Shown: positions 41,221 through 48,952, numbered from the stretch's first letter. The stretch: 64,000 nt of DNA from Egaibacter sp046050465 (GCA_046050465.1 JBJOPS010000061.1:27362-91361), one strand, 5' to 3'. Notes: generated from the sequence alone by a model not told the origin. A program made the numbers and translations.

Positions 41221-43137
41221 TTGAATAATCAGTGGTTTTCTAAAATTGCCGTCTGGCTCGTGATCGCGTTCGTGCTGTTCACGGTTTTCAAACAGTTCGA
41301 CTCGCGCAGCACAGCTGCAGCCGGGTATCTGGGTTACTCCGATTTCCTGGAGGAAGTCCGCAGCAACCGGATCAAGAGCGCCGTCATTCAGGAAGGTCAG
41401 GGTGGAACGGAAATCCTGGCTGTAACGACCGATGACCGAAAGGTCCGCACGACGGCAACCTATCTCGATCGTGGTCTTGTGGGCGACCTGATTGCAAACG
41501 GCGTCAAGTTTGATGTGAAAGCCCGTGAAGAGAGCTCTTTGCTGATGACTTTGCTGGTCAGCTGGGGCCCCATGCTGCTGCTGATTGGCGTTTGGGTGTA
41601 TTTCATGCGTCAGATGCAAGGGGGTGGCAAAGGCGGTGCCTTCAGTTTTGGCAAGAGCAAGGCCCGCATGCTGGACGAAAGTACCAATCCGGTCACGTTC
41701 GCCGATGTGGCTGGCTGTGATGAAGCCAAGGAAGAAGTCAAGGAAGTTGTCGAATTTCTGAAAGATCCGCAAAAATTCCAGAAACTGGGTGGCCGCATTC
41801 CGCGTGGCCTGCTGTTGGTAGGCCCTCCTGGAACCGGCAAAACGCTGCTGGCCAAAGGCATTGCAGGCGAAGCCAAAGTACCGTTTTTCAGCATCAGCGG
41901 TTCGGACTTTGTCGAGATGTTTGTCGGCGTGGGTGCGGCCCGTGTGCGCGACATGTTCGATAACGCCAAAAAAAATGCGCCCTGCATTATTTTCATTGAT
42001 GAAATCGACGCCGTGGGCCGTCAGCGTGGTGCTGGCCTGGGCGGTGGGAACGATGAGCGTGAGCAGACCCTCAACCAGATGCTGGTCGAGATGGATGGTT
42101 TTGAGACCAATGCGGGTGTGATCGTGGTGGCAGCTACCAACCGCCCTGACATTCTGGATGCAGCCTTGTTGCGTCCTGGCCGGTTCGACCGTCAGGTTTA
42201 CGTGACCTTGCCGGACATTCGTGGCCGCGAGCAAATCCTGAATGTGCATATGCGTAAAGTGCCGCTGGGTCAGGATGTCAGCGCCAGCGTCATCGCGCGG
42301 GGAACCCCTGGCATGTCCGGTGCCGATCTGGCCAACCTGTGCAATGAGGCCGCCCTGATGGCTGCCCGGCGCAATGCGCGTACGGTGGAAATGCAGGATT
42401 TTGAAAAGGCCAAGGACAAGATTTTGATGGGGCCAGAGCGCAAGAGCATGGTCATGCCGGAAGAAGAGCGTCGCAATACCGCTTATCACGAGTCCGGCCA
42501 CGCGCTGATCGGCAAGCTGATGCCCAAGTGCGACCCGGTCCATAAAGTCACCATCATTCCGCGCGGCCGTGCCCTGGGCGTGACGATGAGCCTGCCGGCG
42601 CAAGATCGCTACAGCTACGACAGCGAATACATGCTCAGCCAGATCAGCATGCTGTTTGGTGGCCGTATTGCCGAAGAAGTGTTCATGAAGCAAATGACCA
42701 CTGGCGCCAGCAACGATTTTGAACGTGCAACTCACCTGGCTCGCGACATGGTGACCCGCTACGGCATGACCGATGCGCTGGGCCCGATGGTCTATGCTGA
42801 AAACGAAGGCGAAGTGTTCCTGGGCCGTTCGGTGACCAAGACCACGAACATGAGCGAGCAGACCATGCAGAAGGTTGATCTGGAGGTGCGCCGCATCATC
42901 GATCAGCAATATGCGCTGGCTCGCAAGATGATTGAAGACAACAGCGACAAGATGCACGCGATGGCCAGGGCCCTGCTGGAGTGGGAAACCATCGACAGCG
43001 ACCAGCTGGATGACATCATGGCAGGCAAGGACCCCCGTCCTCCCAAGGACTGGACGCCCCGTACGCCTTCATCCGGTGGCGGCGGAAGTGGTGGTGCGCC
43101 GGCGGTCACATCTGAGCCAGCAGCCACTGCAGCCTGA
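41221..43137 (+). CDS. ftsH: ATP-dependent zinc metalloprotease FtsH
   Basis: A 638-residue membrane AAA+ protease. Two membrane helices flank a periplasmic domain (about residues 8-120), then the AAA module (Walker A GPPGTGKT, Walker B IIFIDEIDAVGR, second region of homology NRPDILDAALLRPGRFDRQV) and the zinc site HESGH. It degrades LpxC, sigma-32 and misassembled membrane proteins. It starts at TTG 41221, with GGAG (41211-41214) 6 bases upstream, giving the usual N-terminus NNQWFSKIAVW. The earlier TTG 41209 lies within that ribosome binding site. Confidence 0.97.
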   Translation: MNNQWFSKIAVWLVIAFVLFTVFKQFDSRSTAAAGYLGYSDFLEEVRSNRIKSAVIQEGQGGTEILAVTTDDRKVRTTATYLDRGLVGDLIANGVKFDVKAREESSLLMTLLVSWGPMLLLIGVWVYFMRQMQGGGKGGAFSFGKSKARMLDESTNPVTFADVAGCDEAKEEVKEVVEFLKDPQKFQKLGGRIPRGLLLVGPPGTGKTLLAKGIAGEAKVPFFSISGSDFVEMFVGVGAARVRDMFDNAKKNAPCIIFIDEIDAVGRQRGAGLGGGNDEREQTLNQMLVEMDGFETNAGVIVVAATNRPDILDAALLRPGRFDRQVYVTLPDIRGREQILNVHMRKVPLGQDVSASVIARGTPGMSGADLANLCNEAALMAARRNARTVEMQDFEKAKDKILMGPERKSMVMPEEERRNTAYHESGHALIGKLMPKCDPVHKVTIIPRGRALGVTMSLPAQDRYSYDSEYMLSQISMLFGGRIAEEVFMKQMTTGASNDFERATHLARDMVTRYGMTDALGPMVYAENEGEVFLGRSVTKTTNMSEQTMQKVDLEVRRIIDQQYALARKMIEDNSDKMHAMARALLEWETIDSDQLDDIMAGKDPRPPKDWTPRTPSSGGGGSGGAPAVTSEPAATAA

Positions 43138-43154
43138 TTTTTATAACGATGCGT

Positions 43155-43180
43155 GAAACGGGGCCTGGGGCCCCGTTTTG
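43155..43180 (+). terminator. Intrinsic terminator after ftsH
   Basis: AAACGGGGC and GCCCCGTTTT form a GC-rich stem followed by T residues, 18 bases after the ftsH stop and just before folP. Confidence 0.8.
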
Positions 43181-43207
43181 CATGATGCCGACCAACCGAG
43201 CTTTGAC

Positions 43208-44080
43208 ATGAATTGGCAGACCACCCGTTTCCTGATTGACCTGACAAGCCCCAAAGTCATGGGTATCGTCAACGTGACGCCAGACTCATTCTCGGATGGT
43301 GGGCACCACGCGTCTACACAGACAGCCATGCGGCATTGCGAACAATTGCTCAAGGATGGCGCAGACATTCTGGATATTGGTGGTGAGTCCACGCGCCCGG
43401 GCGCACAGCCGGTGTCGCTGGATGACGAGCTGGCGCGGGTGCTTCCGTTGCTTGCAGAAGCCACCAAGCTGGGCGTGCCCATCTCGGTGGATACCTACAA
43501 ACCGCAGGTCATGCAGGCCGCACTGGACCTTGGGGCCGACATCATCAACGACATCTGGGCGCTGAGGCAGCCTGGCGCGCCAGGAGCGTTGAGTGGCGCG
43601 CAGGTGGTTGCTGCACATCCCCGTTGCGGTGTCTGTGTGATGCACATGCATGGTGAACCTGCGACCATGCAGATCCATCCGATGGAAGGGGATGTGGTTT
43701 TTCCCGTGCTATCATTTTTAGAGCTGATTACGCATAATTTGCGAGGGCTAGGGGTCGATTCGAACCGGATTGTTATCGATCCGGGCATTGGTTTTGGCAA
43801 GACGGTCAAACAGAATTTTTCATTGCTGGCGCGGCAAAAAGAGTTGCTGGCGGGAGGCTACCCGTTGTTGGCTGGCTGGTCCAGAAAGTCCTCTCTGGCT
43901 GCAGTTGCGGGTCTGCCATCTGTTTCAACGAAAGACTCACGCCATAACGAACGGATGGTACCCAGCGTGGCCGCCGCCTTGCTGGCGGTGGAGCGGGGTG
44001 CATCCATTGTTCGGGTGCACGATGTGCGCGAGACCGTTCAGGCCCTGAAGGTGTTCGGTGCCCTGGAGCCGGCCAACTAG
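43208..44080 (+). CDS. folP: Dihydropteroate synthase
   Basis: A 290-residue TIM-barrel enzyme. VMGIVNVTPDSFSDGG, ILDIGGESTRPGA, IDPGIGFGKT and the C-terminal RVHDVRETVQAL are diagnostic. It joins pABA to dihydropterin diphosphate in folate synthesis. The segment before IDPGIG (LSFLELITHNLRGLGVDSN, about residues 167-185) coincides with a repeat copy read on the opposite strand relative to the shared coding frame. It lies in the standard ftsH-folP-glmM order. Confidence 0.95.
   Translation: MNWQTTRFLIDLTSPKVMGIVNVTPDSFSDGGHHASTQTAMRHCEQLLKDGADILDIGGESTRPGAQPVSLDDELARVLPLLAEATKLGVPISVDTYKPQVMQAALDLGADIINDIWALRQPGAPGALSGAQVVAAHPRCGVCVMHMHGEPATMQIHPMEGDVVFPVLSFLELITHNLRGLGVDSNRIVIDPGIGFGKTVKQNFSLLARQKELLAGGYPLLAGWSRKSSLAAVAGLPSVSTKDSRHNERMVPSVAAALLAVERGASIVRVHDVRETVQALKVFGALEPAN
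43708..43761 (+). repeat. Interspersed repeat copy inside folP
   Basis: GCTATCATTTTTAGAGCTGA, TTACGCATAATTTGCGAG, GGGCTAGGGGTC in forward orientation. Its complement keeps the GCC-to-GCT spacing but contains TAA in that frame; folP reads the open forward frame instead. This shows that both strands can be used in coding copies. Confidence 0.75.
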
Positions 44081-44124
44081 AATCGTTGCACTTCACCATA
44101 ACAAGGCAGGCACAGGGCACGAAT

Positions 44125-45477
44125 ATGAGCAGAAAATATTTCGGAACCGATGGCATACGTGGCACGGTGGGGCAATCCCCGATCACCCCAGACTTCGTAT
44201 TGCGGCTGGCCCATGCGGTTGGCCGGGTGCTCAAGAAAACCGAATCTCGCCCCACGGTGCTGATTGGCAAGGACACCCGTATTTCCGGTTACATGCTGGA
44301 GAGCGCGCTGGAGAGCGGTTTTAATTCAGCCGGCGTGGATGTGGTGCTGCTGGGGCCATTGCCGACACCCGGCGTGGCTTATCTCACGCGTGCGCAACGG
44401 GCTTCACTGGGTGTGGTTATCAGTGCCAGCCACAATGCCTTTCCTGACAATGGAATCAAGTTTTTCAGCGCACAGGGCACCAAGTTGCCAGACGCATGGG
44501 AATTGGCGGTTGAAGCTGCTCTGGACGAAGCACCCGTTTGGGCTGACTCCGCCAATCTTGGCAAGGCACGGCGGCTGGATGATGCTGCGGGTCGGTACAT
44601 CGAATTCTGCAAGAGCACGTTTCCCAATGACCTGACGCTACGCGGGATGAAGATCGCCGTGGATGCAGCCAACGGTGCGGCGTATCACATTGCTCCGAAA
44701 GTGTTTCACGAACTGGGGGCAGAAGTGATTGCGATCGGTTGCGCGCCAGATGGCTTGAACATCAACCATGAAGTGGGTGCTACCCATCCTCAAGCGCTGA
44801 TCGACACAGTCAAGCTCCACAAGGCCGACTACGGCATTGCACTGGACGGTGACGCTGATCGCCTGCAACTGGTGGACTCCGAGGGGCGCCTCTTCAATGG
44901 TGACGAGTTGCTATACCTGATGGTAGTTGACAGACTGGGTCGCGATGAGCATGTGCCCGGTGTAGTGGGTACGCTGATGACCAATATGGCGATCGAGCTT
45001 GCGCTCAACGCACGTGGTGTACAGGTCGTGCGGGCCAAAGTGGGTGACCGCTATGTTCTTGAAGAACTGGAAAAACATAAATGGATTCTCGGTGGTGAAG
45101 GCTCGGGACATTTGCTGGCACTGGACAAACACACCACGGGTGATGGCTTGATCTCATCCTTGCTGGCATTGCAAGCGTGTGTGCGCAGTGGCAAGCGCGT
45201 GTCTGAACTGCTGGCTGACGTGACGCTATTCCCGCAAATTCTGATCAATGTGCGGCTCAGGCCGGAACAGGACTGGAGGTCAAACTCACGACTGGCCGGT
45301 GAAACCATGTCTGTAGAAGCTGAGTTAGGACGGTCGGGGCGTGTACTCATTCGCGCCAGTGGCACAGAACCCTTGGTGCGTGTGATGGTTGAGGCCCGAG
45401 ATACCGTGCAGGCGCAGACCTGTGCCCGGCGAATTGCGGATACCCTTTCTGTTTCACCAGCAGGCCCATTACCATGA
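44125..45477 (+). CDS. glmM: Phosphoglucosamine mutase
   Basis: A 450-residue alpha-D-phosphohexomutase. RKYFGTDGIRGTVG at the N-terminus, the phosphoserine loop VVISASHNAFPDNGIKFF, the metal loop LDGDADRLQLVD, the sugar loop GGEGSGHLL and the phosphate-binding RASGTEPLVRVMVEA. It converts glucosamine-6-P to glucosamine-1-P for UDP-GlcNAc synthesis. ATG 44125 gives the standard N-terminus. Confidence 0.98.
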   Translation: MSRKYFGTDGIRGTVGQSPITPDFVLRLAHAVGRVLKKTESRPTVLIGKDTRISGYMLESALESGFNSAGVDVVLLGPLPTPGVAYLTRAQRASLGVVISASHNAFPDNGIKFFSAQGTKLPDAWELAVEAALDEAPVWADSANLGKARRLDDAAGRYIEFCKSTFPNDLTLRGMKIAVDAANGAAYHIAPKVFHELGAEVIAIGCAPDGLNINHEVGATHPQALIDTVKLHKADYGIALDGDADRLQLVDSEGRLFNGDELLYLMVVDRLGRDEHVPGVVGTLMTNMAIELALNARGVQVVRAKVGDRYVLEELEKHKWILGGEGSGHLLALDKHTTGDGLISSLLALQACVRSGKRVSELLADVTLFPQILINVRLRPEQDWRSNSRLAGETMSVEAELGRSGRVLIRASGTEPLVRVMVEARDTVQAQTCARRIADTLSVSPAGPLP

Positions 45478-45571
45478 TGCGCCCTGGACGATTGCTGCCA
45501 GTGCTCGGAAAGTAGCGCAAATGCCGTCAAACCCTGGAGCTTGTCGCAAAGTCCTGTGCAGCTTGGGTCTT

Positions 45572-46297
45572 TTATCCGTTCACATTTTCATGTGCAAGCC
45601 AACGACTGGTAATGCTACCTACCATAGCACCTGCCACTTGCGCTAATACAAATCCCAGTGCGCTGGCGGGTGCAATGCCTGCAAAGCTGTCGCTCATCAT
45701 GCGGCCTATGACTGCAGCTGGGTTGGCGAATGACGTACTTGCAGTGACCCAGTAAGCAGCACCGATGTAGCAGGCCACAAGCACGCTGGCTTTGCCGGGT
45801 GGTGCGCGCAGGATGACGAAGATCAAACCTGCGGTAGCCAAGGCTTCAGCCACCCACTGCCCCCAGCCGGTAAACGTGCCCGCTGCATCGAAGCCGCCGC
45901 GCAGGTGGGTGCTGAATTGCAGGATGGGCAGGTCAAACATCAGGTGCGCAGCCCACGCACCTGCCACTGCGCCCAGTAGTTGAAATGCTATGAATAATAT
46001 AGCTGCCTGCCTATATTTGACATGGGTCAGAGTGCCTTTTGACCACATAACCAGGGTGACCAGCGGGTTGAAGTGCGCGCTGCTGATGGGCCCCAGGGTT
46101 TCGATCAGCACGTACAGCGCAAACACCGTGGCCAGCGTGTTGGCCAGCAGCGCCACGCCGTTGTTGCCGCCGCTCAGGCGCTCGGCCATGATGCCGGAGC
46201 CAATGACGGCGCAAAGCAGCGCGGCGGTGCCTGCAAATTCGGCTAGCAGTTGCTGTGGCAGGGACGGAGCATGGGATTGTTGAGCGTCTGCACTCAT
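45572..46297 (-). CDS. Aquaglyceroporin of the ars operon (AqpS-like)
   Basis: A 241-residue MIP-family channel with six hydrophobic segments. The two pore motifs are NPL (residues 77-79, HFNPLVTL) and NPA (192-194, SFANPAAV). The first motif departs from NPA, and the residue after the second is Ala where ordinary aquaporins have the selectivity Arg. Ars-linked MIP channels such as Sinorhizobium AqpS let arsenite leave the cell after ArsC has made it, replacing ArsB/Acr3. Position after arsC (4-base overlap) supports this role. Residues about 86-104 come from an in-frame repeat copy. Confidence 0.85.
   Translation of the reverse strand: MSADAQQSHAPSLPQQLLAEFAGTAALLCAVIGSGIMAERLSGGNNGVALLANTLATVFALYVLIETLGPISSAHFNPLVTLVMWSKGTLTHVKYRQAAILFIAFQLLGAVAGAWAAHLMFDLPILQFSTHLRGGFDAAGTFTGWGQWVAEALATAGLIFVILRAPPGKASVLVACYIGAAYWVTASTSFANPAAVIGRMMSDSFAGIAPASALGFVLAQVAGAMVGSITSRWLAHENVNG
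45987..46041 (+). repeat. Interspersed repeat copy inside the aquaporin gene
   Basis: GCTATGAATAATATAGCTGC, CTGCCTATATTTGACATG, GGTCAGAGTGCC. It is forward on the plus strand, so the minus-strand gene reads it in the shared frame as GTLTHVKYRQAAILFIA. Very similar to the intergenic copy at 3871-3924. Confidence 0.85.
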
Positions 46298-46794
46298 GAT
46301 TTGGCGAGATCACGCGCGCGGGTTTGCAGCATGAGTTTGTCCACGTTTTGCACGGGCAGGTTCACCAGCAATTCCAGACGGCGGCGGATGGCGTGCAGGG
46401 TCTGGCGGAAGGCTTCCAGACGCTGCTCCTGGGAGCCCTCGATGGCCGACGGGTCGGCATAGCCCCAGTGCGCAGTGGCGGGTTGGCCAGGCCAATAGGG
46501 GCAGACCTCCCCTGCGGCGTTGTCGCACACGGTGATGACCAGGTCCATATGCGGTGCATCGGGCTTGGCAAATTCATCCCAGCTTTTGCTGCTCAAGCCC
46601 TCGGTGGAGATGCCTGCGGCCTGCAAGGTCTTGATGCCCAGCGGGTTGGGTTGCTGATTCTCGCGCGGGCTGCTGCCAGCCGAATAGGCATTGAAGCGGC
46701 CCTTGCCAATGTGGTTGAGCACGGCCTCGGCCAGGATGCTGCGGGCCGAGTTTTGGGTGCACAAAAAGAGCACGTTGATGGATTGGTTTGTCAT
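46294..46794 (-). CDS. arsC: Arsenate reductase, low-molecular-weight phosphatase type
   Basis: A 166-residue protein. The P-loop CTQNSARS (Cys12) is followed by a Cys pair Cys90/Cys98 in VITVCDNAAGEVCPYWP, matching the three-cysteine relay of thioredoxin-coupled ArsC (as in pI258 ArsC). It reduces arsenate to arsenite in the cytosol. The C-terminal helix is about 25 residues longer than in pI258 ArsC. It lies between the ATP-grasp-like gene (24 bases upstream) and the aquaporin (overlap of 4 bases). Confidence 0.92.
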   Translation of the reverse strand: MTNQSINVLFLCTQNSARSILAEAVLNHIGKGRFNAYSAGSSPRENQQPNPLGIKTLQAAGISTEGLSSKSWDEFAKPDAPHMDLVITVCDNAAGEVCPYWPGQPATAHWGYADPSAIEGSQEQRLEAFRQTLHAIRRRLELLVNLPVQNVDKLMLQTRARDLAKS

Positions 46795-46818
46795 AAAGAG
46801 CGGCTTCCAAAAAAGTGG

Positions 46819-48162
46819 TTAACAGTTGGTGCAGGGGTTTGCGGGTGTGGGCCATAGGGCTGTGGCCTCTTCGGCAGAGAGATCAATTTGCGGCACTACC
46901 AGCACGGGCGAAAACCCGCCGCCCGGTGTGCGGAAGTTGGTGGTCTGGCCGCTGTAGGTTCGGGCCGCCAGCAGCTGAATTTGCCCGGCATAGGTGTAGG
47001 CCCGCACGTCGAATTTCAGCTGGGTGGCGACGCCGTCCACGTTCACCAGCCGTTGTCCGGGGGGCACGAGGGCCTGGGCGATGAAGTCACCCGCCAGAAT
47101 ATCCTCCCACACGCGGCGGGTTAATTTTTCACCTTTGTAGGCCGCTTTGCCCGCGTAGCCGGCTACCGGCTTGAAGAACAGTTGCCGCCGCTGTGCCCAC
47201 AAGGCATCTGCATGGTCGCGGGTGACCGCCTGCGTGTGCGGGACCGCGTCGCCCAGGCGCTGCCGGTCGGTGGGTGACACGTTCCAGTCGCTCAGCAAGT
47301 CATCGCTGGACAAGGCAATCAGGTTGCGTTTGTTGGCACGCAGGGCGTGGGCATGGGGGTGCGGTGTGACAACCGCTGCACCCGCCACATAGGCATCGCG
47401 CAGGGCCTGATGCGCGGGCTCTGACAGGTCAAAGTCGGTGAGGCGGTTGTAGACCATGTCCACACGTGTCTGGCCAAACCACAAGCTGCCGTCACGCCAC
47501 TGCAGGGCTTGCGGGTCGGCAATGAGGGCTGTCAGCCCACGTTGTTCGAACATCTGCCGGAACAGCGCAAATTCTGGCGCCAGATACTGCGCCTGCGGCG
47601 TGTCGTCCACGATGGCGATGGTGCGCAGTGGCTGGTTGCCGCGTTGCAGGTGCCATTCGCTCATGAACATGTCAAAGAAATGCTGTTCCAGCGAATCAAG
47701 CCGGGTATAGGTGTTCAGCGCCAGCAACATGGGCTCGCAGCAAGCCTGGTGTGCCCGGGCCAGTGCGGCGTTGAGCAGGGCGCCACCCGCGTTGGTGTTG
47801 ATTTCAATGAGTTGCGGGTCTTTGAAATCCGTGTTGCCGGGGGCCACATGAAAGTCGTAGCCCATGAATGCACCCAGCGGACCGAAGGCGGGCCGGGCAA
47901 CGGCGGGCGCGTTCGCCAGCGCCCACGCCTGATAGGCGGGCAGCGCCATCACGCGCTCTATCGCGGATACGGTGTCCGCAATGGCCTGATACGTGGCGGT
48001 GGAGAGAAACACCACACTTCTGGAAAACAGGTGCGGTTGCGCGAGCCTCATGCTGCTGGCCAGGCCGGTGAGGCTGGGGTCTTTTTCCAGCTGTTCGCGC
48101 AGGCGGTTACTGTCCAGCGTGCGGCACATGCAACCGTGGTTGAGGGCGTCGGCGATGTTCAT
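46819..48162 (-). CDS. ATP-grasp-like ligase of unknown substrate in the ars operon
   Basis: A 447-residue protein that I recognise only by fold-like features: LIEINTNAGGALL (about 118-130), MVYNRLTDFDL (236-246), VVTPHPHAHALRANKRN (264-280), FFKPVAGYAGKAAYKGEKL (329-347) and LKFDVRAYTY (382-391). The order resembles circularly permuted ATP-grasp enzymes of the glutathionylspermidine-synthase type. Cysteines are placed unusually: CMC at residues 11-13, CC at 141-142, and the last residues NPCTNC (444, 447). Its start overlaps the arsR stop by 4 bases (ATGA) and arsC follows, so it is part of the arsenic operon. Peptide- or thiol-ligating activity linked to arsenic is inference. Confidence 0.7.
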   Translation of the reverse strand: MNIADALNHGCMCRTLDSNRLREQLEKDPSLTGLASSMRLAQPHLFSRSVVFLSTATYQAIADTVSAIERVMALPAYQAWALANAPAVARPAFGPLGAFMGYDFHVAPGNTDFKDPQLIEINTNAGGALLNAALARAHQACCEPMLLALNTYTRLDSLEQHFFDMFMSEWHLQRGNQPLRTIAIVDDTPQAQYLAPEFALFRQMFEQRGLTALIADPQALQWRDGSLWFGQTRVDMVYNRLTDFDLSEPAHQALRDAYVAGAAVVTPHPHAHALRANKRNLIALSSDDLLSDWNVSPTDRQRLGDAVPHTQAVTRDHADALWAQRRQLFFKPVAGYAGKAAYKGEKLTRRVWEDILAGDFIAQALVPPGQRLVNVDGVATQLKFDVRAYTYAGQIQLLAARTYSGQTTNFRTPGGGFSPVLVVPQIDLSAEEATALWPTPANPCTNC

Positions 48163-48533
48163 GTTGTTGGCCCGCCTTGGTCGCAAACCATGCAGCGGGG
48201 CACTGCGGTTACCGCGCAATCAGCTCCCTGGCAGCAGTGCTCGGTGAGGTAGCCCAGCAGTGCGCTCATGTGCGGGAAGTTGGCGCGGTAAATCAGGTTG
48301 CGACCACGGGGCTCTATGTCCACGAGGCCCGAATGGGCCAACTCCTTCAGGTGAAAGGACAAGGCGCTGGGCGCCACGCCCAGCTGCTCGGCCATGGCGC
48401 CAGGCGTCAATCCGTCGGGTCCGGCGGTTACAAGTGAGCGAAATGCCCGCAGGCGCTGGGCTTGTGCCAAGGCTGCCAGAGCTTTCACAGCTGCAGGTTC
48501 ATCCAGTAGCGGCGCGGCGATTATTGATTCCAT
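48159..48533 (-). CDS. arsR: ArsR-family arsenite-responsive repressor
   Basis: A 124-residue winged-helix protein of the ArsR/SmtB family: AQRLRAFRSLV, the recognition helix region TPGAMAEQLGVAPSALSFHL, and wing EPRGRNLIYRA. The arsenic-sensing cysteines are not in the usual DNA-binding helix (no CVC motif) but near the C-terminus: Cys100, Cys101, Cys106, then Cys114 and Cys117. This recalls the C-terminal Cys trio of Acidithiobacillus ferrooxidans ArsR. It is the first gene of the operon and its start codon lies within its own palindromic operator. Confidence 0.92.
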   Translation of the reverse strand: MESIIAAPLLDEPAAVKALAALAQAQRLRAFRSLVTAGPDGLTPGAMAEQLGVAPSALSFHLKELAHSGLVDIEPRGRNLIYRANFPHMSALLGYLTEHCCQGADCAVTAVPRCMVCDQGGPTT

Positions 48534-48561
48534 ATTTCAATGATAGTTGAAATATGGAATC
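48526..48561. promoter_or_regulatory. Palindromic ArsR operator overlapping the arsR start
   Basis: GATTCCATATTTCAA (48526-48540) and TTGAAATATGGAATC (48547-48561) are perfect 15-base arms around TGATAG. The arsR ATG (48531-48533 on the minus strand) lies in one arm. On the minus strand TATCAT falls in the centre and could be a -10 box, with TTGCCA about 19 bases upstream as a -35. Transcription would then start at or near the ATG. Confidence 0.85.
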
Positions 48562-48600
48562 TTTTGGCAAGAAGCTGAAAATCAGGCGATTTCAGGCATG

Positions 48601-48654
48601 AAAAGTGACCTTGGCCCTCGTGGGATGTGCGTTGATAGCTATCAAAATAATAGC
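48601..48654 (-). repeat. Interspersed repeat copy, intergenic
   Basis: In the plus direction: CTTGGCCCTCGTGGGATG, TGCGTTGATAGCTATCAA, AATAATAGC. Reverse orientation, with the same internal spacing as the coding copies. Confidence 0.8.
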
Positions 48655-48840
48655 ATTTGCAAGGGTACTGCAGACGCACCGGTTGGCATCCTGGCAAATA
48701 TAGTCTTCAAACGCTGCTGCCGGCACGGGGCGACGGAGACGACAGAGCGCAATGCCGATGGACGGCGTTACGGTGAGTTGACGGTGAATTTTTTTGACAT
48801 GCATGCAGCCAGTGAGGTCGAGCAAAAGTTCTGCCTTGTC

Positions 48841-48873
48841 ACGCAAACGCCACGCAAATGCCACGCAAATGCC
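48841..48873. repeat. Short tandem repeat (3 x 11 bases)
   Basis: Three consecutive units: ACGCAAACGCC once and ACGCAAATGCC twice, with a single mismatch. Non-coding. No function seen. Confidence 0.7.
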
Positions 48874-48952
48874 ATAGAGGCGTCACGAAGAACAGTCACC
48901 ATCTACCTGTCTTTATTCAAGCCAAGCCTGCTATCTGATGAAGGAACAATGC

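Larger units (their letters stand above)
48562..48952. other. Intergenic stretch with repeats, no gene seen
   Basis: About 390 bases between the ars operator and the acyltransferase remnant. It holds one interspersed repeat copy (48601-48654) and a short tandem repeat (48841-48873). No open frame here has a recognisable product, and no tRNA or terminator was seen. Plus-strand AGGAACA at 48942-48948 may be the old ribosome binding site of the remnant. Confidence 0.6.

Noticed and set aside
41011..42957. 648-residue minus-strand open frame opposite ftsH and rlmE
   Set aside because: An antisense shadow of intact genes. Length alone is not evidence in this codon usage.
48841..48873. CRISPR-like or iteron-like array
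   Set aside because: Only three contiguous 11-base units without spacers, and no cas or rep genes nearby. Treated as a simple tandem repeat.
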